Source of the DNA: Phoronis australis
Taxonomy: Eukaryota; Phoronida; Phoronidae
Length of the DNA: 64,000 nt
NCBI GenBank assembly: GCA_002633005.1
Contig: NMRA01000149.1
Coordinates: 261,870-325,869 of the forward strand
Reading direction: 5' to 3'
This document shows positions 55,850 to 64,000 of this stretch, one piece after another. Positions within the stretch are counted from its first letter, which is position 1. Each line of letters begins with the position of its first letter. The position numbers and the translations under genes were made by a program. A model generated the notes under the pieces. It had not been told where the DNA came from. It searched no databases and saw only the letters and a list, made by a program, of their open reading frames with translations.

Positions 55850-57383
55850 ATCTATTTGTTATTGCTTCGGACATACGGCATACGGACGGCAAGTCGTGTG
55901 ACTTTCAAGCTGGAGAATGATTGGCCGTATGACTGAAGCTCGCACATGAAACACATTCGATGGGAAATTTGAGACATTACGAAAATACCCGAGATACTCC
56001 GAATGCGACGCGGCGACGATGGTGGGTTAAGAAACAAGTAGTCGATAACAAGGTGACCCTATCGATCTGGTCAACCGCCACGCTTACGTGGTCGCGCCCT
56101 ACTTCGTTATTTCGAACTGTTTTGTCCTTCTGTTGCAACACACACCGAACAACAGCATCATGACCGTGAAAAGACAAAGATACATGTGAACCTGCTTCAC
56201 CACGAATCTTTGTCGCCGGTGTTCATAAATATTCGTGCTGATAATTTATGTTCGAGTTGTGAAAGCATATTTTTGTGTGCATGATGATGTTCCGGTCTAT
56301 TTCAGTAGTTTGTGAGGTGATTCAGTGGTTTGCATGAATTAGTGATCCCTTGCAAGGCCCGGGAGCTAACACCTGTGCCATTCTTGAAACAGTAACTGAA
56401 AAACGTCTGGTATTGACAGGATGTCCGTTTGTTCAATACTTCTGATAGATAAATTTCAAGTCACGTGCCAAACTGAATGGCTCCTCAAAGCTTGCGTCAT
56501 ACTGGCAAACAGAACTGTGAAGATGTCGATCCGTTCCTGTCACTGGCATACATTTCTTGCGGTTCTGTCGTTGGAGTGGCGGCAACGTGCAGCTCCAACC
56601 TTCAGTAACACGTACAAGGCGCTCAAAAGCCAAGCCGATACGATCAAGTACTTCGATAGTAATGTTAAGCGACATCTCGCGTGGTCCCATCTTGCCAAAC
56701 TTGCAAGAAAGCAAGAGCACGCAAAATTACGAGAGTGAACCTTACTAGCGTGTGGCTACCAAAACGGCGGCCACAGACAAGCTCGTTCGATGCAAAGTTT
56801 GTCCAATTCGTGTACATTACTTCGTATTTGTCGGCCTCACAAGTTGAAATGATGCTCGTTCGAACTAACACACCAACACCTATATTTGTATAAGCACTAC
56901 ACATCGCTAAATTTCAATAATTTTAGTCCAAAAAACTCATGCAACCTAATGGTTTCAATGACTTACTGCGTGAAAAGAGATGTGTACTTTCCTCAGTCAA
57001 CGAACTTGCCGACATGTATGACCCGATCTCCTCGTTATCTCATGTTTCCGAGGTCAAGAGAATTTGTTGTCATTATCTGACCGAATAGGAACTGTGGTGT
57101 TCGGTTTTGAAAAACATTACGTGCCACACGTCGAAACGAATCGTGATCTTTGATCCGGGTACAAAATTTCCCAAATTCGCGTGTCCATGCATTCTCTAAT
57201 ATCGCGAGAAATTTAGTCAAAGTCCCCGGAAAATCTCAAATCGGCGATTATCGTTAGGGAATGCAAGGGTACAAGGCTTTTGGAATTTTGGTACCTGAAT
57301 CAAAGATGATGACTCGGTTTAGTTTAAATTTTAGTCGCCTTATTCGTCAACCTCAGGCTCAGCAAGTTATAACGGTTAAAGTA
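55850..57383. other. Intergenic upstream of PIPOX, nothing identified
   Basis: Several frames of 60-105 codons on both strands (for example minus 56433-56720) contain no motif I recognise. The region abuts a 633-base gap. Confidence 0.3.
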
Positions 57384-58016
57384 NNNNNNNNNNNNNNNNN
57401 NNNNNNNNNNNNNNNNNNNNNNNNNNNNNNNNNNNNNNNNNNNNNNNNNNNNNNNNNNNNNNNNNNNNNNNNNNNNNNNNNNNNNNNNNNNNNNNNNNNN
57501 NNNNNNNNNNNNNNNNNNNNNNNNNNNNNNNNNNNNNNNNNNNNNNNNNNNNNNNNNNNNNNNNNNNNNNNNNNNNNNNNNNNNNNNNNNNNNNNNNNNN
57601 NNNNNNNNNNNNNNNNNNNNNNNNNNNNNNNNNNNNNNNNNNNNNNNNNNNNNNNNNNNNNNNNNNNNNNNNNNNNNNNNNNNNNNNNNNNNNNNNNNNN
57701 NNNNNNNNNNNNNNNNNNNNNNNNNNNNNNNNNNNNNNNNNNNNNNNNNNNNNNNNNNNNNNNNNNNNNNNNNNNNNNNNNNNNNNNNNNNNNNNNNNNN
57801 NNNNNNNNNNNNNNNNNNNNNNNNNNNNNNNNNNNNNNNNNNNNNNNNNNNNNNNNNNNNNNNNNNNNNNNNNNNNNNNNNNNNNNNNNNNNNNNNNNNN
57901 NNNNNNNNNNNNNNNNNNNNNNNNNNNNNNNNNNNNNNNNNNNNNNNNNNNNNNNNNNNNNNNNNNNNNNNNNNNNNNNNNNNNNNNNNNNNNNNNNNNN
58001 NNNNNNNNNNNNNNNN
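57384..58016. other. Assembly gap (633 N)
   Basis: Unknown bases; open frames across it are artefacts. Confidence 0.99.
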
Positions 58017-58317
58017 AATAATGCACTGAACACCAAAGTTCAAGCTTAGAACTGCACGCGCTACTGCTAGATATAATGTAACACTTACCGGACACACGTG
58101 AGGTCTTCACTTTGCCGACGACGCCAAACATCAACTTGAAGTCTTGTTCTGCAGTCTTGGGAAACGATTCTTTGGCGAAATAAAAGCTGCCTGATCCAAC
58201 CGTTTTTATGGTGTTTTTCTGATAACTAAGTCAGATTCTTCAATTTCGTTATAAGTCTGAGAAAACTGTACTTCAAATCAAAATACAATGTTGCAGAAGC
58301 TTATACGCTGAAAATTT

Positions 58318-58376
58318 TTGGGGGGGCACGGGCCCCCCCGGCCCCCCCGCTTCCTACGGCCCTGAGACAGGAAGGA
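58318..58376 (-). mobile_element. G/C-run MITE end
   Basis: On the minus strand CAGGGCCGTAGGAAG is followed by runs of G and C with an internal GGGCCCGTGCCCC palindrome. Such CAGGGCCGTAG-type ends mark non-autonomous DNA elements. Confidence 0.45.
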
Positions 58377-59598
58377 AAATATCAGGAGACACTTTTGATT
58401 TTTGGTAAAATAGACACTTTGGAAGCACTGCCATTTCTTTAAATTTGTGCGGTATGATTTACGGCGCACATGGCCCCTGTTCCATTGAGATTTCGTGAGG
58501 TCAGCAGTACGTTCCATTTCTGGTACGTATTCAAAAAGAATGCTGCGACCATGAGGAAGGTTTTAAGTCATGCAGGGTTCGAATCTCCAGTAAAGTTCCA
58601 TGCATCATGTTTCTTATGTTGGGTAGGTAGGATACTTGCGCTTTCTCAGTTCAGTTCTACACTTATAACCCTCGTTTCGGGTTAAATGGGTTGACTGTTT
58701 CTTGAATACTATACAAATCAATTCAAGTATCAATGCAAAATTTATATTTCACGTTTCTGGAAATCAGGCCATGACAGTTCAGTAATCATCTGTGTCGTCT
58801 ATTACATTTAAATATTTGAACGCCCACACTTTCACTCTTACGTCTTGTGTTTTGGGGCTATTTACATTTTCTTTATCGAAGGGGGCATAAACAAGGGAAA
58901 TAAGATATTTTTCTCTCACGACGCAATTTATGAAAACACTTGTAGTCCGAATTAGATTTTGTGTCATCGCTCGGCTCTTTACTAGATAATTCTAGAATGA
59001 AATCGCTGATAACGCGGTGCTTTCGTCAGTTGTCATCATTACAGTTGGACTCGTGCCAAAATTGAATTGATTTAAATAGACGGAAATTCCCCTTGTTACA
59101 CGTAGTTGTTTACAAGTTCGGAAGAAACCCGCAGGTCCTCGCCTCTATATTGCCGCTTCGCTGTTCCACTCGGAAGGTAATTATTCAGTTTCTTTCATTA
59201 TTCACAATTTAAAACATTGTAAGCACAACATTATCAGCAACACCATGGCAATTCATATTAAGAGTTTTACGTCGGTGTTGGTGTGTAGACACAAAGTCAC
59301 CCATGGTTGCTACTCCATCTAATCACCTGTACCCTGTCCTACAGTATCCGATCGCTATCCCTACGCACAAATGTTAAAGCATTATGCACTTTCACGGAGC
59401 TGAACTGCATACTTCCACATCTCTTACGTTCTGTTCACAACCCGGCGTATTGTGAACTATCGAGATCTTAGTGCTCGTATTACTGAGTCTCCATATCTGG
59501 ACATTTTCATTGGAACAGTCTATTCGTCAACCACATGTACCTTTGTTTTTTTTCGCATCAGTTCAAAAGGGGGAATCAGTCAACAATTCATGATTCAA

Positions 59599-60036
59599 GG
59601 TACCTAAACTAGTACACGGTCAACGCGGACTCATAAACACGACTCACGGACCTGCAAACACTGTCCACTGACTCGCAAACACGGGAAAGGACTCACAAAA
59701 CACGATCCATGCACCCAAATACACTAGCGGGACACGGACTCGTATTCACGAGGAAACACGGTTAACGGCCGCCAAACACGGGTCACGGACTCATCGGCTT
59801 CCGAGGGTCAGCTGACATCTTCATTTTGTCCGTAAACCGTGTTTGGGGGTCCCTTAACCGTGTTTCCTCGTGCATATGAGTTCGTGTCCCGTGTATTTGG
59901 GTGCGTGGATCGTGTTTTGTGAGTCCGTTCCCGTGCTTGTGACTAGTCAGGTCCGTGACGCGTACATGAGTCGTGTTCATGCGTCCGGCGTGCCCGTGTT
60001 TAGTTACGAGTCCGTTGACCGTGTAGTTTAGGTACC
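59599..60036. repeat. Long palindrome with internal CACGGACTC periodicity
   Basis: The arms 59599-59788 and 59828-60036 are imperfect reverse complements from GGTACCTAAACT to the centre, with GAGGAAACACGGTTAACGG opposite CCTTAACCGTGTTTCCTC. Each arm repeats CACGGACTC/CACG-n-CACAAACACG units every 20-25 bases. Central loop of about 40 bases. Confidence 0.8.
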
Positions 60037-60054
60037 TTTTGATTGGTCACACTT

Positions 60055-60475
60055 CAAAACCAATTGCCCGGACTTCGTAACCAGTCGGTTGGACCCGCAA
60101 AACCAAATGGCCGGTGATCAAACGTGTTGTCCGGACTTTAACAGCACGATGGCCTCTCCCAAAAAATCAGTTGGCCGGTGATCAAACACGGCGACTTCCT
60201 CATACAGAGACTCGCTTTGAATGTCTTGAAGGACTCAAGTGACATCTAGTGTTTATTTTTCGTACCCGTTTGTAGAGTTTTTACTTGGCGATTTGTGCTC
60301 GGGCCAACCCAATTTAGCTCCGACCAACCAGTTTTTTTGTGCGTCTATCTGATTTTGAGGTACCGGACATCGCGTTTTGAGGTCCGACCACCAAGTTAGA
60401 ACACTGGCCATTGGACTTTTCAGTCCAGCCAGTTGGTTTTGAAGTCCGGGTAAATGGCATTGATGTCTGACCAAT
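60055..60475. repeat. Degenerate CCGGACTTCAAAACCAA repeats
   Basis: Units such as CAATTGCCCGGACTTC, GGCCGGTGATCAAAC (twice) and, inverted on the right side, TTTTGAAGTCCGGGTAAATGG recur. Old inverted/tandem array adjoining the palindrome. Confidence 0.55.
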
Positions 60476-60821
60476 TGTTGATTGTAACAAACGCCACGTC
60501 AGAATCCTCAGTTAAGATTGTTCGTAAATGATAGCTATTCGAAAATTAATTATTTCCTTGGTTTGCTCGACGCGATTCCTGGTTTGCCGAGTTGACTCAT
60601 AGACGTAGGGAGATTTTCTTTCGCGAGGAACCTCCGTCCCCCTGGCGGGACTCCACCCGATTCCTTCGCCTATGCATGATATTATTTAAAATGGCGTTTT
60701 GATATTTGTCACGAGTTCTACTGAGACTTGTTCTAGTTGTTCCTAAATTTTCGGCATCTTGATTTTAGCTCCGTGCTCCAAACTTTCAAGCTACGACAGC
60801 TTGTCTTGAATATCGCACAGC

Positions 60822-60998
60822 ATGTTCGGGATGGTTGTCCCCTTCCCGCGCACGTTCAGTGCCTGGAACGTATGGGTTGAATATATGCTTCACTCATCCG
60901 ATGACGATCTCAGCTTAAGAAAAGGGGCGTTGGCGTATTGTACCGGAACGGTCGCGGCATCAACCACGAAATTCAAACCGACACCATCAGAGATTAAG
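60822..60998 (+). CDS. Profilin-like exon 1
   Basis: ATG at 60822 in AGCATGT context, donor AAG/GTAAGA in phase 0. It encodes the N-terminal helix and the PTPSEIK block. Confidence 0.72.
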
Positions 60999-63667
60999 GT
61001 AAGATTCCATATTTCAATTAAAATTTGAATAACACTTCTGTATTATTCTGATTTCCAGAGACTGTTAAGAGTGAAAATCACATTATAATTTAAAGCTGTA
61101 AGACGCCATTTATCGTCTCAGGAACTTGTTTACATGTAGAATGAATAACCAACTGGACACAGGTTTATTAGGCTTACATCAGGCAGGTGCATTTGCTTCC
61201 CTCTGTCCCTTCAATACGCCATGCGTGTAACGTATTATTTCCAAATTGTTCATTTCATAGTGATTTATTGAAATACATACATATGGCCATAGGCCCAAAC
61301 ATGTACAAGACAGAACGTTGTCAGGTGCGTTACAAACTGGATAATAAATTGTGACGCTTGAGAGCATGATGGACGAATTTTAGAAGTAGGATATCCGGAG
61401 TTCTCATGAGAGATTCAAATTTAGGTGTCGTGGGAGAATGACAAAAACGATCATCCCGAATTACATAACTCACACAACCTATTTTCATAAGGAGTATTTG
61501 TGTGGCGACCTCTTTCCACTAAAAACGAATGATTTGAACATCGCAATCAAGTCAGAGACTGGATAAAAACACGTGGGATACCAACCATTTCTAGATAATT
61601 CTCAAGACAATACATTGTTTTGTACCTCACATAGTAAGGCAGTTTTGTGTTATATTCGATATCTGATTGCCAGCCTTGCAAATAACAGTCGTTGACAAGT
61701 TGAGAAAAAACTGTCAAGAAATACGCTTGGTTTACCACACCCTGATTAATCCATACATCTGAAAAATCATACACAGACAGAAGTTTTCCGGGGCTCTGAT
61801 CAAACGATACAATAAAACACGGAATAAACATACAAATAATAAAATACGTTTCATTACAGACTGTACAATATTTTTCAAGTTTCTTATTTTACTTATGACA
61901 GCGTAGCTTTCTATTCACAATTATGCGAAATGTTTGACCATTAACATATCAGTAACCCGTAGAATAGTATCACGAGTTCCCTGAGCGCTAAGCAGCACTA
62001 CCAAATGGTAATGGTTGTTTAATTTTATATAAAGTTTAAAAATTTTAAGCAACATGTAAGCTCAGCAGTGCTCAGTAATTACTCTAATTAGATTCAGGCA
62101 CCGTATTCAGAATACTTTGATTTTGATAATAGTGAATATAGTGTCTGTAGTTCGATTATTTCCAGTCACTGGAATGTAAGTGGCGAAGTCCACTTGGTTT
62201 GGCGACCTCATGTAATAGTGCATAAGAGATACGTCTGTAGATACACAAGGTCATAGTAGACGGCTGGTTTGATTTAAGGTCAATGGTCCCAATAAACACT
62301 CATTGGCAAAACGACAGCATTTTATAACCAGGCGTGAAATAACAACCTACTACTTTGAAACACAGCGTAAACAAACAACTCGACGTGATTGGTGAGGTCA
62401 TTGCACCCGGTCATCAGTGTATTTATTGTATTGCAATAGGCATATGTACTTTGCTTTTTATTATTTTCAGACTGAAAAGGTTTCCATGAAAACTTATGTT
62501 TGCGAAAACAAGATCATGTTTCAGCCGCCCGTTTTTTCCTTTCCTTCTATTATTCCAAACTGCGGTTTACAAGTTGAATGGGGACTTGCAGAAATTTTTT
62601 AAAAACATATTCGACCTCGTGCTGATCATTACCTAATAAAGATGTTACTGTTGTTTCTCTCTTTTATTTCGGAACTTTAGCTGTGAAAATTTTTGTTCGT
62701 CACCTGTATAAAATACTTGGTGTACATCTACGATCCCGACGTATGCGTACCTGTACAGGAAATAGTTCGTGAAGGAAACATTGCACAATTTCCAAATCAA
62801 CTTGACAATAAAATTGGTTGCTGTAAGATGAAATTATGCATATGAGAATCAGATTAACGGGTAAACGAAAATTAAATTCCTGCCAACTTCTAAATCAGCG
62901 ATGATGCGATCCATTTATCGACAGAATGTTGGTGATTTTCGCTTGATTCGGAAAAGAAACAGACCTGGTAGTGTACCAAATATGTCACTTTCATCAGACA
63001 GGAGATAAGACGTGATAGCAAAACGCTGTGGAAACTTTTGAGACTTGAAAAACTGTGCCATCGTGGTAAATGGGCCTCCGATCACGACTCAAGCGTGTGA
63101 TCGTACGAGTTCAAAGATGTGAACTTTGAGACATGTCTGTGTAAAATCAAACGAGGCGTTTACCTGGTCTCCCTGGACAATGAAATCAAAAATATCTCGG
63201 TTGATATTTTCACAGATAAATACATACACTTCTTGAAAATCTTTAATCAATGTGTCTTTCTAATAGTGTTAATGCATTGATATATTCCTGTGAAATGACC
63301 GTTAATGTGTCGGGTACATAAAAGGTCAAAGGACAATTATGCCGACGGCTCGCCAAGTCTCAGAGACGATGAATGGGTAGCGTTGAAGTTTCAATTAAAC
63401 TTTTAATATTTTGATCTGTTTCAGAAAATAAGCGCCTGTCTTGACAATCCCGGCAAGTTCGAGACTATACAAGTGGAAGGCAAAACCTACTGTATTAAAT
63501 GTTGCAACAACAGTCAACTGACTGCTTTCAATGGACATCGATATTTTCTAATCAGTCGTTCTAAACACATGCTTGTTATAGCTCTATGCGACTCTCGAGT
63601 TAAAAGCAATGACGCGTCAAAGTGGATCAGCAAAATTGCATCAAAGTTAAAAAAGAAGAACTATTAG
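60822..63667 (+). CDS. Divergent profilin, two exons
   Basis: Exon 1 60822-60998 (59 codons) ends ATTAAG/GTAAGA; exon 2 63425-63667 follows acceptor CTGTTTCAG in the same phase, giving 139 residues, near the profilin norm of 125-140. It has the profilin plan: AWNVWVEYML helix, FKPTPSEIKKI, DNPGKFE, the IQVEGKTYCIKC strand, a hydrophobic strand HMLVIALCDSRV and the C-terminal helix ASKWISKIASKLKK. Profilins bind actin monomers, poly-proline and phosphoinositides. The N-terminus carries about 11 extra residues if ATG 60822 is used; ATG 60831 is an alternative. The conserved GGVC..K segment is altered, so it resembles the divergent PFN4-like group more than classical profilin. A LINE fragment lies in the intron. 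Confidence 0.75.
61200..61831 (-). mobile_element. LINE 3' fragment, copy 2
   Basis: The minus frame 61831-61547 reads NQGVVNQAYFLTVFSQLVND and KTMYCLENYLEMVGIPRVF, then [13 protein letters not shown] after shifts. It continues into non-coding sequence alignable with 41100-41640 (shared CATATGGCCATAGG, GGACGAATTTTAGAAG, GTATTTGTGTGGCGACCTCT). It is frame-broken and lies in the profilin intron. Unlike copy 1 it lacks the hAT MITE. Confidence 0.65.
61832..63424. other. Profilin intron remainder, nothing recognised
   Basis: AT-rich intron sequence with no recognised element or domain-bearing frame. Confidence 0.3.
63425..63667 (+). CDS. Profilin-like exon 2
   Basis: Acceptor TTTTGATCTGTTTCAG, phase 0. 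It encodes KISACLDNPGKFETIQVEGK to the C-terminal KKKNY and a stop at 63667. The frame at 63691-63909 after it is taken as 3' untranslated sequence; no AATAAA was seen before the window ends. Confidence 0.75.
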   Translation, partial: KISACLDNPGKFETIQVEGKTYCIKCCNNSQLTAFNGHRYFLISRSKHMLVIALCDSRVKSNDASKWISKIASKLKKKNY

Positions 63668-64000
63668 CACCTGTCCTGTGTCAACTGTAAATGAATCTCG
63701 CCAATCCATATGTAGAGTGCTCCAAAAGCCGCCTTAAAACCGTTTACAAGCTTGAATCCAGGATCTTGACAACGGATCCAACAATGGACAGACGCGGGAA
63801 TACCCAAGATCACTCTATAACAGGAGGAGGAGACTCCCAAGACCTCGATAATAGGAAGCGAATACTACACCAGAGAAATGACTACAAAAAACCAAGGATT
63901 TCGTACTAAGATATTTTTGTCGCCCACACATAATCCATGGGGAAAGATCAACGTAAATTAGGGCGTTTCGTTTTGATTAACGATGACGTAAGCTTAATTT

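Noticed and set aside
57261-58134. Long open frames of 225-262 codons
   Set aside because: They run through the 633-base N gap and are artefacts of unknown bases.
58576-58590. GGTTCGAATCTCC looks like a tRNA B box
   Set aside because: No A box at tRNA spacing and no cloverleaf around it.

Overview
The window is animal nuclear DNA. Genes are split by GT-AG introns in consistent phases, EGF and Ig extracellular modules are present, and much of the remainder is decayed non-LTR retrotransposons, MITEs and short palindromes. I see no bacterial operon, CRISPR array or prokaryotic promoter structure. The gene set (peroxisomal sarcosine oxidase, fukutin-related LicD enzyme, divergent profilin, Ig/EGF receptor) together with 2A-like-bearing LINEs, THAP fragments and hAT/Harbinger-like MITEs fits an invertebrate deuterostome such as a hemichordate, echinoderm or lancelet. 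That placement is inference. The sequence is draft quality: runs of N lie at 31500-31507, 35662, 53176 and 57384-58016.

Layout. (1) 1.2-8.3 kb, minus strand: 3' part of a transmembrane receptor. Five exons join in phase and give two Ig-like domains, a furin-type RVRR site, 18 EGF-like repeats in one uninterrupted 2.1-kb exon, then a membrane span with a short tail. Upstream exons, including the signal peptide, were not found with confidence. (2) 16.2-55.2 kb, minus strand: a complete eight-exon PIPOX gene (L-pipecolate/sarcosine oxidase, 386 codons) spread over 39 kb. Its 23-kb sixth intron holds, on the opposite strand, an intronless 595-residue fukutin-related-protein-like enzyme gene (33150-34937) and a large collection of mobile DNA. 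(3) 60.8-63.7 kb, plus strand: a two-exon divergent profilin whose intron carries a LINE fragment.

Mobile and repetitive DNA includes: a CR1/L2-like LINE with a 2A-like motif, PHD-like finger, endonuclease and reverse transcriptase (24.8-28.5 kb); an L1/Tx1-like LINE remnant (16.5-18.4 kb); an LTR-like promoter segment with four heat-shock-element clusters ahead of a TATA box (22.0-22.7 kb); a roughly 0.5-kb-arm inverted repeat with a tRNA-like SINE inserted into one arm (30.8-32.25 kb); a 1.2-kb tandem duplication with an N at its junction (52-54.4 kb); several MITE pairs; three THAP-domain fragments; and a long palindrome at 59.6-60.0 kb.

The genes are unrelated in pathway: cell-surface recognition, peroxisomal amine oxidation, Golgi glycan phosphoribitol-type transfer and actin regulation. 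No single new system is evident. The most unusual items are the heat-shock-element LTR, the reassembled Ig/EGF receptor, the nested intronless FKRP-like gene and the SINE filled/empty site pair within one inverted repeat.
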